DNA of 64,000 nt, taken from NCBI RefSeq assembly GCF_014649375.1, contig NZ_BMSX01000014.1, forward strand, positions 1 through 64,000, in the 5' to 3' direction. The notes below the pieces were generated by a model that saw nothing but the letters and a program-made list of their open reading frames with translations, had not been told where the DNA came from and ran no database searches. A program made the translations under genes and the position numbers. This document shows, in pieces, positions 26,703-35,135 of the stretch (position 1 is the stretch's first letter; each line of letters starts with the position of its first letter). Origin of the DNA: Streptomyces aurantiogriseus. GTDB taxonomy: Bacteria > Actinomycetota > Actinomycetes > Streptomycetales > Streptomycetaceae.

Positions 26703-27766
26703 GTGTGGATCTGCACCTTGCTGTGGTCGCCGAGGACGAGCCGGTGGGCACTGGGCACGGCGGGCGCCGGAGTGACCTCGACGTGCCGGCCGATCAGGGA
26801 GTTCTCGATGCGGCCCACCCCGTCGATCGAGGAGTCGCGCAGCACGATGGAGAACTCCAGCTCGCTGTCGGTGATCCGGCAGTTCTCCGCGACCGAGGTG
26901 AAGGGGCCGACGTAGGAGTCGCGGACCTCGGTGCCGGCGCCGATGACGACGGGCCCGACCAGGCGGGAGTTCACCACGCGGGCGCCCGCCTCCACGACCA
27001 CCCGGCCGACGGTCTCGGAGGCCTCGTCGACCTCGCCGTCGATACGGCGGTCGAGGTGCTCCAGGACGGTCCGGTTGACCTCCAGCATGTCGCCGACGTT
27101 CCCGGTGTCCTTCCAGTAGCCCTTGATGATCGTGGAGCGCACGTCGGCGCCCGAGTCGATCAGGTGCTGGAGGGCGTGGGTGATCTCCAGTTCGCCGCGC
27201 CGGGACGGCCCGATCGCCCGCACCGCCTCGTGGATCACCGGCGTGAACAGGTACACACCGACGAGGGCGAGGTCGCTCTTGGGCTGCTCGGGCTTCTCCT
27301 CCAGGCCGACGACCTGCCCGGCGGCGTCGAGTTCGGCGACGCCGAAGGCGTGGGGGTCGGCGACGCGGGTGAGCAGGATCTGGGCGTCGGGCCGGGTGCG
27401 GCGGAACGCGTCGACGAGGTCGGTGATGCCGCCGACGATGAAGTTGTCGCCGAGGTACATCACGAAGTCGTCGTCGCCGAGGTAGTCGCGGGCGATCAGG
27501 ACCGCGTGGGCGATGCCGAGGGGCCGCTCCTGCGGGATGTAGGTGACGTCCAGGCCGAACCGTGAGCCGTCGCCGACGGCGGCGCGTATCTCGTCGGCGG
27601 TGTCACCGACGATCACTCCGGCCTCGGTGACGCCGGCGGCGGCGAGGGACTCCAGGCCGTAGAACAGGACGGCCTTGTTGGCGACCGGCACGAGCTGTTT
27701 GGCCGAGGTGTGCGTGATCGGCCGCAGTCGTGTCCCGGCGCCGCCGGACAGCACGAGAGCCTTCAT
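26699..27766 (-). CDS. rmlA: Glucose-1-phosphate thymidylyltransferase, long form (RmlA/StrD type)
   Basis: A 355-residue nucleotidyltransferase. The GT-A-like N-terminal domain begins MKALVLSGGAGTRLRPITHT, with MYLGDNFI and LEEKPEQPKSD. About 110 extra C-terminal residues form a left-handed beta-helix of hexapeptide-like turns (VVEAGARVVNSRLVGPVVIG), the long form seen in StrD-type enzymes and archaeal homologues; classic E. coli RmlA is about 290 residues. It makes dTDP-glucose. ATG at 27766 is preferred (GGGTGA six bases upstream) over a GTG three codons earlier. First gene of the leftward rhamnose operon. Confidence 0.92.
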   Translation of the reverse strand: MKALVLSGGAGTRLRPITHTSAKQLVPVANKAVLFYGLESLAAAGVTEAGVIVGDTADEIRAAVGDGSRFGLDVTYIPQERPLGIAHAVLIARDYLGDDDFVMYLGDNFIVGGITDLVDAFRRTRPDAQILLTRVADPHAFGVAELDAAGQVVGLEEKPEQPKSDLALVGVYLFTPVIHEAVRAIGPSRRGELEITHALQHLIDSGADVRSTIIKGYWKDTGNVGDMLEVNRTVLEHLDRRIDGEVDEASETVGRVVVEAGARVVNSRLVGPVVIGAGTEVRDSYVGPFTSVAENCRITDSELEFSIVLRDSSIDGVGRIENSLIGRHVEVTPAPAVPSAHRLVLGDHSKVQIHT

Positions 27767-27842
27767 TCGGTTCACCCTAGCCCCGGTTGTCCGGTTCGGA
27801 ACCCATGGAATTGTCTAGATGGTCACTTGTGCAGGAAGCCGT

Positions 27843-28025
27843 TCAGTCCTCACCCCTGACGATGTTCCTCTCCGGGCCCGACTGCGTGCCGGGCGGAGTC
27901 CCGGGGACCTCCACGGCCGGTATGCAGGTCCGCAGTGCCGCGTTGCCGCGGCGCAGGCGGCGGGCCCTGGCCCAGCCGGTCTCGGGTCGGCGGGTGGCTG
28001 GCTTCTCGTCGAGGTGCGCGGTCAC
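27843..28025 (-). CDS. Small basic hypothetical protein
   Basis: Sixty codons from GTG at 28025 (VTAHLDEKPATRRPETGWAR onward). Third codon positions are almost all G or C, which supports real coding in this frame. AAAGG lies about 12 bases upstream; an overlapping ATG-initiated frame shares the same region and cannot be fully excluded. No domain is recognised. It sits between the DUF6479 gene and rmlA on the same strand. Confidence 0.45.
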   Translation of the reverse strand: MTAHLDEKPATRRPETGWARARRLRRGNAALRTCIPAVEVPGTPPGTQSGPERNIVRGED

Positions 28026-28054
28026 GGTGTGTCATCGCCTTTCTTCTGTCACAG

Positions 28055-28426
28055 TCAGCGGACACCGGGGCCGCCGCTGCCGAACGAGCCGCTGGAGCCG
28101 CGGTCCCACCGCGGGCGGCTCTGGTCGTCGCTGTCCCGGCCGCCGGTGGGCCGCAGGTCGTGCGGGGTGAGGCGCTCGCCGTCCTCCGGCCGCGGCATCT
28201 CGTTCGGCTCGCGCGCCCGATGGCTCTGGCCGACCGGGCCGGACTCGGGCATCCGCGGCTGTTCATGGGGCCGTGGCGGCGCGGGCTCGCGCCTGCGGAC
28301 GCGGTAGCCCAGCCGGAAGGCCCAGAGCAGGCCGAGGACGAGTGCGACGCCCACGACGACGAGGACGACGGAGGCCAGCGCGGACCCCCCGGAGGCGGCC
28401 AGGTGGGCGGTGGCGTAGGTGTCCAT
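28055..28426 (-). CDS. DUF6479-family single-pass membrane protein
   Basis: 123 residues. One transmembrane helix (SVVLVVVGVALVLGLLWAF) follows a short extracytoplasmic N-terminus, then a basic stop-transfer (RLGYRVRRREP) and a disordered proline/charged tail containing PRPHEQPRMPESGPVGQ and GERLTPHDL, the hallmark of the Streptomyces DUF6479 family. Function is unknown. There is no ribosome-binding site, but a SigB-type box GGGTAC lies nine bases before the ATG, so the mRNA is probably leaderless and stress-induced. Its upstream neighbour is a PP2C phosphatase of the type that controls stress sigma factors. Confidence 0.75.
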   Translation of the reverse strand: MDTYATAHLAASGGSALASVVLVVVGVALVLGLLWAFRLGYRVRRREPAPPRPHEQPRMPESGPVGQSHRAREPNEMPRPEDGERLTPHDLRPTGGRDSDDQSRPRWDRGSSGSFGSGGPGVR

Positions 28427-28435
28427 GGGCGCCGG

Positions 28436-28460
28436 GTACCCCGCCCGCGCCCGGGGACAC
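28436..28460 (-). promoter_or_regulatory. SigB-type promoter for the DUF6479 gene
   Basis: On the minus strand GTGT (28460-28457), 15 bases, GGGTAC (28441-28436), nine bases, then ATG at 28426. This fits the GNNT-N14-16-GGGTAC consensus reported for Streptomyces SigB-family sigma factors. Predicted transcription would start at or next to the ATG. Confidence 0.6.
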
Positions 28461-28476
28461 GTGGCAGGCGCTCGGC

Positions 28477-30921
28477 TCACGTGTCCAGGGGGAGCTCGCT
28501 CCACACCTGCTTGCCGCCGCTGACCGGTACCGTTCCCCACGCGTCGGACACGGCCTCCACGAGGAGGATGCCGCGGCCGCCGGTCGCCTCCCAGCTCAGA
28601 CTCGTCGGTTTGACGGGGGAGCGGGGCGAGGCGTCGGTGACGGCGATGCGCAGCCGGTGGTTGACCAGGGTGAGGTCGAGGCGGACCCGTCCGTCGGTGT
28701 GCACGAGGGCGTTGGTGACGAGTTCGGTGATGACGAGCAGGGCGGCGTCCATCGCGTCGGCGGGCACGCCCCAGGCGCGCAGGGTGCGGCGGGAGAAGCG
28801 GCGGGCGTGCCGGGCCGCCTCGGGCACCCGCCACACCGTCCAGCCCTCCCGCAGGGGCCGTACGGCCATGCCGTCGTAGCGCAGGAGGAGCAGGGCGACG
28901 TCGTCTCCGCGGTGGGCGTTGCCGAGGAGATCGTCGGCGACCAGGCCGAGGTGGGCGGGGTCGGAGAGGGCGAGGCCCTCGGCGAGGCGTTCCAGACCGG
29001 TGTCGATGTCGGACTCGGCGGACTCCACCAGCCCGTCGGTGGTCAGGGCGAGGATGGTGCCGGGCAGCAGCCGCAGCGGGGTCATCGGGAAGTCGGCCTG
29101 GGTGACCACGCCGAGCGGGGGGCCGCCGTCGGACTCGACGATCTCGGTTGTGCCGTCCGGGTGGCGCAGGACGGGTGGCGGGTGCCCGGCCCGTACGCAC
29201 CAGGCGGTGCCGGCCTCCGTGTCGAGGTCGACGTAGCAGCAGGTGGCGAAGAGGTCGGTCTCCATGTCCATCAGGAGCCGGTTGGCGTGGGAGACCACCA
29301 CGTCCGGCGGGTGTCCTTCGGCGGCGTAGGCGCGCAGGGCGGTGCGCATCTGGCCCATGAGGGTGGCGGCGGCGGTGCTGTGGCCCTGGACGTCGCCGAT
29401 GACGAGGGCGACGTGGTGGTCGGGCAGCGGGATCACGTCGTACCAGTCGCCGCCGACCTCCAGGCCCGCGGTGGCGGGCAGGTAGCGGGCGACGGCGACC
29501 GCGCCGGGGAGTTTGGGCAGGCGGCGGGGCAGGAGCTGGCGCTGGAGCATACCGACGAGTTCGTGTTCGGCGTCGAAGGCGTGGGCGCGCAGCAGGGCCT
29601 GCCCGACGAGGCCGGCGGAGGCGGTGAGCAGGGCGCGTTCGTCGGGCCCGAAGTCGTGCGGGGTGTCCCAGCCGATGAGGCAGGCGCCGGCCATACGGCC
29701 CGCGGCGGGCAGCGGCAGAACGGCGAGCCCGCCGGGGCCGACCTCGGCGAGGGCGGGTTCCAGGGCGGTTCCCGCGGGCCAGATCTGGGCGCGGCCCTCG
29801 CGCAGCGCCGCGGCGAGGGTGGGCATGGCGCGCACGGGCGCGTCGGGCCACTCGGAGCGCCACTCCAGCCGCCACAGCTCGGGCCAGGCCTCGGGTTCGG
29901 GCGGGTCGAGGACGGTGACGACGAGCCGTTCGTTCTCCAGCTCGGCGAGCGCGATCCGGTCGGCCTGGAGGGGGGCGCGCAGGGCGGAGACCACGGCCTG
30001 GCTGACGTCGCGGACCGTACCGGCGGTGGCGAGCGCGGCGGCGAGGTGCTGGACGCGCGCCACGTCGGTGATGTCGGGACGCAGGGTCGAGACGTCGGCG
30101 ACGGTGCCGAGGAGGCGCGCCGGGTGGCCGGCGCCTCCGGGCACGAGCCGGCCGCGCAGTCGGAGCCATCGGGGCGGGCCGGCGGGCTGCAGCACCCGGA
30201 ACTCCAGCTCGCGGTCGCCGATCGACATGTGCCCGGCCTCGACCACGGACATCAGCGAGGGCAGGTCCTCCGGGACGGTGTGGCCGAGCAGGGTCTCCAC
30301 CCGGCCGTCGAACGCGGCCCGGTTCAGTCCGAACAGCTCGAGGATCTCGTCGCCGACCTCGACGCGTCCGCTGTCCATGGCGAGGCTGAAGGCGTTGGCG
30401 TGCAGCTCCTCGCCCTCGGCCGGGGCGGCGGAGGCGGGGAGGGCGACGGCCTCGGCGACGAGGGCCAGGCACTCGCGGTCGTCGGGGTCGAAGCCGCCGG
30501 GGCTCTCGCTGACGGCGAGGAGGCAGCCGCCCACGCCGTCGTGCACGGGCAGGGCCGCGAGATGGATGTCCTGGGCGGGCATCCGACGCGATTCGGCCGA
30601 GTCGGCGATTTCCTCGGGGCCGAGCCACACGGGCCGTCCGGCGCGGTGGGCGTCGGCGGCCGGGGAGCGCCCGTCGACGGGGTAGCTCTCGCGCAGCCCG
30701 TAGAGGACGCGCGGGACACCGGCCGACTCGAGCAGGCAGAGCAGGTCGCCGTCGTCGCCGGGCGTGTAGACGGCGGCGAGGGACGCGCCCGTGAAGACGA
30801 GCGCCTGTTCGAGGACGCGTCGCACCCGTTCGGGTGAGGCGGGATCGGCTGCGATCGTTTTGAGGGCAACTTCGGCACGCAGCGTTCTCGTTCTGCGCTC
30901 CGCAGCACCCTGACTGACCAC
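28477..30921 (-). CDS. Multi-sensor PP2C (SpoIIE-type) phosphatase with C-terminal anti-sigma-like kinase domain
   Basis: About 814 residues from GTG at 30921. Order: GAF-like (about 15-165), PAS (about 185-300, RLRGRLVPGGAGHPARLLGT), GAF (about 310-460), SpoIIE/PP2C phosphatase (about 470-680; GLEVGGDWYDVIPL, IGDVQGHSTAAATLMGQMRT, DGLVESAESDIDTGL), then a HATPase/RsbW-like kinase domain (about 690-814; ITELVTNALVHT, GGRGILLVEAVSDAWG). It carries both the phosphatase and kinase that switch anti-anti-sigma factors in RsbU/RsbW circuits. The start is not certain because no strong ribosome-binding site is seen. It is divergent from a second PP2C gene at 31150. Confidence 0.85.
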   Translation of the reverse strand: MVSQGAAERRTRTLRAEVALKTIAADPASPERVRRVLEQALVFTGASLAAVYTPGDDGDLLCLLESAGVPRVLYGLRESYPVDGRSPAADAHRAGRPVWLGPEEIADSAESRRMPAQDIHLAALPVHDGVGGCLLAVSESPGGFDPDDRECLALVAEAVALPASAAPAEGEELHANAFSLAMDSGRVEVGDEILELFGLNRAAFDGRVETLLGHTVPEDLPSLMSVVEAGHMSIGDRELEFRVLQPAGPPRWLRLRGRLVPGGAGHPARLLGTVADVSTLRPDITDVARVQHLAAALATAGTVRDVSQAVVSALRAPLQADRIALAELENERLVVTVLDPPEPEAWPELWRLEWRSEWPDAPVRAMPTLAAALREGRAQIWPAGTALEPALAEVGPGGLAVLPLPAAGRMAGACLIGWDTPHDFGPDERALLTASAGLVGQALLRAHAFDAEHELVGMLQRQLLPRRLPKLPGAVAVARYLPATAGLEVGGDWYDVIPLPDHHVALVIGDVQGHSTAAATLMGQMRTALRAYAAEGHPPDVVVSHANRLLMDMETDLFATCCYVDLDTEAGTAWCVRAGHPPPVLRHPDGTTEIVESDGGPPLGVVTQADFPMTPLRLLPGTILALTTDGLVESAESDIDTGLERLAEGLALSDPAHLGLVADDLLGNAHRGDDVALLLLRYDGMAVRPLREGWTVWRVPEAARHARRFSRRTLRAWGVPADAMDAALLVITELVTNALVHTDGRVRLDLTLVNHRLRIAVTDASPRSPVKPTSLSWEATGGRGILLVEAVSDAWGTVPVSGGKQVWSELPLDT

Positions 30922-31149
30922 GTCCGTATTACAGCGCTTATGAGACGTTCGCGCAGCCCCTGTGACTGTTCCATGGAGTCCGGAGGGTGCGGCGCCGGTA
31001 CGGCGCGGCACGCATCGACCGAGGGGCGCCGGGCGCGCGCGACGGGATGCAGCGGGGTGCCGGCCCGACGCCGTTCGCCGTGCGCGCGGGGGCGGCAGGG
31101 GGCAGATTTGGACCCTGGGACCGTGCGGCCGGGCGAGGAGGTGGTCGCC

Positions 31150-33294
31150 GTGTCCGACGGACGCAGGTCCGGCCGGCCGACGGCGACCGTCGGAACCCCG
31201 GTCGGCCATCCGCTGCTGTCGTTGGCGCTGACGGGGATGATGGACGCGGTCGGGGCGCACTCCGGGGCGGTCTACCTGCGCCTGGGTGACGAGCCGGTGC
31301 TGGAGATGGCGGTGATGGCGGGGCTGCCCCGGGCGTTCGCGGCGCCCTGGGAGCGGGTGGGGCTGAGCGCGCCGATCCCGGTCGCGGAGGCGGTGCGCGA
31401 GCGGCGGCTGGTGTGGGTGGGCGGTGAGGTGGCCATGGCCCGCCGCTATCCGCGGATCGCCGTCGCCTTGCCGTACCCGTTCGCGCTGGCCGCGCTGCCG
31501 GTGGCGACCGTGTCCAAGGTGTACGGCGCGGTCTTCGTGACCTGGCCGGGTTCGCATCCGCCGGAGCTGTCCGACCGGGAGCGGCGGGAGCTGGAGTCGG
31601 CTTGTGCGCGGCTCGGGGTGCGGCTGGAGCGGGCGGCGGCGGAGAACCGTGCGGTGCGTGCCGAGACCGATCCGCTGGAGGCCGGCCCCCTGGGCGGCGT
31701 CTCCGGCACCCTCGGCACGGTGGAGGCGGCGCGGATGGTGGCCCGGCTGCCGTACGGGCTGTGCTCGCTCGATCTGAGGGGGCGGGTGGGCTTCGCCAAC
31801 GCGGCGGTGGCCGAGCTGCTGGGCGTCCCGGTGAGCGGGCTGCTGGGCACGCAGCTGTGGGCGTCGGTGCCCTGGCTCAACGATCCGATGTACGAGGAGC
31901 GGTACCGGGCCGCGCTGCTCAGCCAGGACGCCACGTCGTTCGTGGCGCTGCGCCCGCCCTCCGAGTGGTTGTCGTTCCGGCTGTATCCGAGCACCACCGG
32001 GATCAGCGTGCGGGTCAGCCGGGCCCGGGCCGTGTCCGAGGCTAGGGCGACCGGGCCGGGGAAGGGGGACGCGCCGACCCAGCTGGTGTCGATGTCGCAG
32101 GCGCTGAGTCTGGCCGGGGCGCTGACCGAGACGGTGAGCGTGCAGGACGTGGTGCGGCTGGTGGCGGACGAGATCGCCCCGGCCGTGGGCAGTCGGGCCC
32201 TGGCGCTGCTCGATGCGCGGGCGGGTCGGGTGCATGTGCTGGGACACGACGGCTATCCCGATCCGCGTGTGGTGGAGCAGTTCGACGGGATGCCGCTGAG
32301 CACCCCGACGCCGGACGCGCACGCCGTCGCGCACGGGGTGCCGGCGTTCTTCGACTCGCGGCAGCGGCTCGAGCACCTCTATCCGGCCCGGCGCACCACT
32401 CGCGACGGCTTCGCGGCCTGGGCGTACCTGCCGCTGATCGCCTCCGGCCGTCCGGTGGGGGCGTGCGTCCTGGCCTATGCCGAGCCGCGCACGTTCTCCA
32501 CGCACGAGCGGGCGGTGCTGACCAGTATGGCCGGGCTGATCGCGCAGGCCCTGGACCGGGCGCTGCTCTACGACACCAAGCACCGGCTCGCCCACGGACT
32601 GCAGGCGGCCCTGCTTCCGCACTCGCTGCCGGCGCTGCCCGGCATCGAGGCGACGGCCCGCTATCTGCCCGCCACCCGGGGCATGGAGATCGGCGGCGAC
32701 TTCTACGACTTGGTGCCCTCGCGGCCGCTGCCCGTGGCGGTGATCGGCGACGTACAGGGTCACAACGTGACCGCGGCCGGGCTGATGGGGCAGATCCGTA
32801 CCGCCGTCCGCGCGTACACGACGGTGGGCCAGGAGCCGGCGGAGGTCATGCGCAGCACCAACCGGCTGCTGATCGATCTCGGGGCCGACCTGTTCGCCAG
32901 CTGTCTGTACCTGCGGCTGGACCCGGAGCGCGGACGCGCGGTCATGGCCCGGGCCGGTCATCCGCCGCCGCTGCTGCGCCGGGCGGACGGCCGGGTCCGC
33001 GTCCTCGACCTCGCGGGCGGCCCCCTGCTGGGCATCGACGGCGAGGCCACGTACCCGACCACGGAGGTCGACCTCTCCCCCGGCTGTGTTCTCGCCCTCT
33101 ACACCGACGGCCTGGTCGAGTCCCCCGGCGTGGACATCGAGGACGCGATCACCGAGTTGGGCCGCCGGCTCGCCGAGGCGGGTGACCTGCCGCTGGAGGA
33201 TCTCGCCGACGGCCTCGTGGGCCCCTTCGCGGCCGCGGAGGAGCGCATCGACGACGTGGCACTGCTGTTGCTGAGGGCGCGAGGCGACGACTGA
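31150..33294 (+). CDS. Multi-sensor PP2C (SpoIIE-type) phosphatase
   Basis: 714 residues. GAF (about 20-170), PAS-like (about 195-290, ARLPYGLCSLDLRGRVGFAN), GAF (about 310-465) and SpoIIE/PP2C (about 485-710; GMEIGGDFYDLVPS, IGDVQGHNVTAAGLMGQIRT, YTDGLVESPGVDIEDA). Unlike its divergent neighbour it lacks a C-terminal kinase domain. It should dephosphorylate a STAS anti-anti-sigma factor in response to a signal bound by its sensors. GTG at 31150 is chosen because GAGGAG lies nine bases upstream; a GTG at 31141 abuts the same site. Confidence 0.87.
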   Translation: MSDGRRSGRPTATVGTPVGHPLLSLALTGMMDAVGAHSGAVYLRLGDEPVLEMAVMAGLPRAFAAPWERVGLSAPIPVAEAVRERRLVWVGGEVAMARRYPRIAVALPYPFALAALPVATVSKVYGAVFVTWPGSHPPELSDRERRELESACARLGVRLERAAAENRAVRAETDPLEAGPLGGVSGTLGTVEAARMVARLPYGLCSLDLRGRVGFANAAVAELLGVPVSGLLGTQLWASVPWLNDPMYEERYRAALLSQDATSFVALRPPSEWLSFRLYPSTTGISVRVSRARAVSEARATGPGKGDAPTQLVSMSQALSLAGALTETVSVQDVVRLVADEIAPAVGSRALALLDARAGRVHVLGHDGYPDPRVVEQFDGMPLSTPTPDAHAVAHGVPAFFDSRQRLEHLYPARRTTRDGFAAWAYLPLIASGRPVGACVLAYAEPRTFSTHERAVLTSMAGLIAQALDRALLYDTKHRLAHGLQAALLPHSLPALPGIEATARYLPATRGMEIGGDFYDLVPSRPLPVAVIGDVQGHNVTAAGLMGQIRTAVRAYTTVGQEPAEVMRSTNRLLIDLGADLFASCLYLRLDPERGRAVMARAGHPPPLLRRADGRVRVLDLAGGPLLGIDGEATYPTTEVDLSPGCVLALYTDGLVESPGVDIEDAITELGRRLAEAGDLPLEDLADGLVGPFAAAEERIDDVALLLLRARGDD

Positions 33295-33375
33295 CGCGCC
33301 GCCGTCTGTTCGGGTGACAGCCCGCTCCGCAAGGCGGCTGACGTCGTGTCAGTCGCGGGAGGCCGGAAAAAGCCT

Positions 33376-33445
33376 CGGTCCGGCCCTCCCGCCGGAGGGC
33401 CGGACCGTGCCACCGATCGGCCGGAACCGCTGTCAGGCCGATCGG
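33376..33445. terminator. Two adjacent hairpins between convergent genes
   Basis: CGGTCCGGCCCTCC / GGAGGGCCGGACCG (33376-33407) is a perfect 14-bp stem with a CGCC loop. A second stem, CCGATCGGCC / GGCCGATCGG (about 33413-33445), has a 13-base loop. Together they probably act as a bidirectional terminator for the PP2C gene and the S1 peptidase gene. Confidence 0.7.
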
Positions 33446-33467
33446 TGGGTCTGCGTCAGCAGCCGGG

Positions 33468-34946
33468 TCAGTGGTTCTCGTTCACCCCGGCGTCGTTCCC
33501 GGCACCGGCTTCCTCACCGCCGACTTCCTGGCCGGCCTCCTGGCCGCCGACTTCCTGGCCGGCCTCCTGGCCGCCGACTTCCTGGCCGGCCTCCTGGCCG
33601 CCGACTTCCTGGCCGGCCTCTTCACCGCCGACCTCCTGGCCGGCCTCCTGGCCGCCGACCTCTTCACCGGCACCGGCACCGGCCTCGCCGCCGGCCTCCT
33701 CGCCTGCACCGGCGTCCTCGCCCGCACCGGCCTCTTCACCGGCACCGGCTTCCTCGCCTGCGCCGGCTTCCTCGCCCGCACCGGCCTCCTCGCCGGCGCC
33801 GGCCTCGCCACCGGCGCCCGCACCGGCGTCGCCGAGGGTCGCGCCGACCGCCTCCAGGGCGGTGGTCACCGGCTGGAAGAAGGTCTCGCCGCCGACCGTG
33901 CAGTCACCGCTGCCGCCCGAGGTCAGGCCGAGCGCCTGGCCGTCCTGGGTGAACATGGAGCCGCCGCTGTCGCCGGGCTCGGCACAGACATTGGTCTGGA
34001 TGAGGCCGGTGACGGTGCCCTCGGGGTAGTTGACGGTGGCGTCGAGGCCGAGGATCTCGCCGTCGGCGAGACCGGTCGTGCTGCCCATCCGGAAGACCTG
34101 GGTGCCGACCGTCGCCTCGGCGGCCTGGTTGATGGCGACCGTCTGGTCGCCGACGTTGACCTCGCTCGGGGCCTGAGTGGCGGGGTCGTCGTACTTCACC
34201 AATGCGAAGTCACCCTCGCCGGGGAACACCGCCTGGTCGACGGTGGCGATCGGCTCACCGTTCTCGGAGTCCGACCACTGCTCTTCCGCGACCCCGCAGT
34301 GACCGGCCGTCAGAAAGGCCGGGGAGCCGTCACCCGCGGTGACGTTGAAGCCGAGGGAGCAGCGCGCTCCGCCGCCGAAGATGGCGTCACCGCCGGAGGC
34401 GAAGGTCTTGAAGGTGCCGGCCGACTTCTTGATGGTCGCCATGTTCGCGCCGAGGCTCTGGACGGTGGACTCCAGCTGGTCCCACTTGCTGCCGGTGACC
34501 GTGGAGTCGGCGGTGACGAGGATCTTGTTCGTCCTTGGGTCGACCGCCCACGAGGTGCCCGGGATCGTCGCCTTGGCCTTCAGGGTCTGCGAGGCGGTCT
34601 TGAGCTCGGCCGTGCTGTTCTCGACCTCGCGGATCTTGGCGCCGGCCTTCTTGGCCTGGACGATGACGTTGTTCTCGTCACCGGAGACATTGATGACGTT
34701 GACCACCAGCTGCTGCTGGCCGGAGTCGTAGTACGAGCCGGCGAAGGCGTCACCGAGCAGTTCCTCGAGCTGCGAGGCGAGGTCCGAGGCGTCGCCCGCC
34801 TTGAGGGTCTTCACCGCGGCGGCGTCGTTGGAACCGCCGTCCTGGGAGGCGTTGGCCTGGGGAAGAAGGATGGCCGCTGCTCCGAGCGCCGCCACACCAC
34901 CGACTGCGATGATGGCCTTACGCTTCGTAACTCGCTTGTGACTCAA
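33468..34946 (-). CDS. Secreted S1 (streptogrisin/alpha-lytic type) protease with acidic repeat tail
   Basis: 492 residues. Signal peptide about 1-33; pro-region about 35-185 of the alpha-lytic-protease type; protease domain about 188-372 with catalytic His216 (TAGHCG), Asp246 (GDFALVKY) and Ser328 (GDSGGS), and cysteines at 196/217 and 321/349. Residues about 374-492 are a low-complexity tail: six or so GAGEEA units followed by GQEVGGQEA units, strongly acidic with no Lys or Arg. Streptogrisins normally end at the protease domain or in a small carbohydrate-binding module, so the tail is unusual. It may tether the enzyme, bind cations or be a substrate linker; unknown. Confidence 0.88.
   Translation of the reverse strand: MSHKRVTKRKAIIAVGGVAALGAAAILLPQANASQDGGSNDAAAVKTLKAGDASDLASQLEELLGDAFAGSYYDSGQQQLVVNVINVSGDENNVIVQAKKAGAKIREVENSTAELKTASQTLKAKATIPGTSWAVDPRTNKILVTADSTVTGSKWDQLESTVQSLGANMATIKKSAGTFKTFASGGDAIFGGGARCSLGFNVTAGDGSPAFLTAGHCGVAEEQWSDSENGEPIATVDQAVFPGEGDFALVKYDDPATQAPSEVNVGDQTVAINQAAEATVGTQVFRMGSTTGLADGEILGLDATVNYPEGTVTGLIQTNVCAEPGDSGGSMFTQDGQALGLTSGGSGDCTVGGETFFQPVTTALEAVGATLGDAGAGAGGEAGAGEEAGAGEEAGAGEEAGAGEEAGAGEDAGAGEEAGGEAGAGAGEEVGGQEAGQEVGGEEAGQEVGGQEAGQEVGGQEAGQEVGGQEAGQEVGGEEAGAGNDAGVNENH
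33520..33654 (+). repeat. 27-bp tandem repeat coding the protease tail
   Basis: Five tandem 27-bp units (start CCGACTTCCTGGCCGGCCTC on the plus strand) at 33520, 33547, 33574, 33601 and 33628; the first three are identical and the others differ by a few bases. Eighteen-base units coding GAGEEA continue to about 33815. Copy number is likely to vary between strains, in frame. Confidence 0.85.
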
Positions 34947-35135
34947 AAAACTCGACCTCCTGGGGGACGGGGTCTGGCTGCCGGCGATCGGCAGCTCCGT
35001 ACAGCGGCGCCTGGTTGGCCATGAGTACGCGGGGGGCTCGTGATGCGTTCAATCGCGTTTGCCAACTTCCTTTGCGAAACACGGAATCGGCCATGACCCG
35101 CGTCCGACCTCGCGCCCCGGGGAACAATCGCCCAT

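Noticed and set aside
33520..33815. The tandem repeats as a CRISPR array
   Set aside because: The units are contiguous without spacers and are in frame within a protein-coding tail.
33471..35024. A plus-strand 517-codon frame across the repeat region
   Set aside because: It is antisense of the S1 protease, which has a signal peptide, catalytic triad and proper codon bias; the repeat is open in several frames because of its composition.
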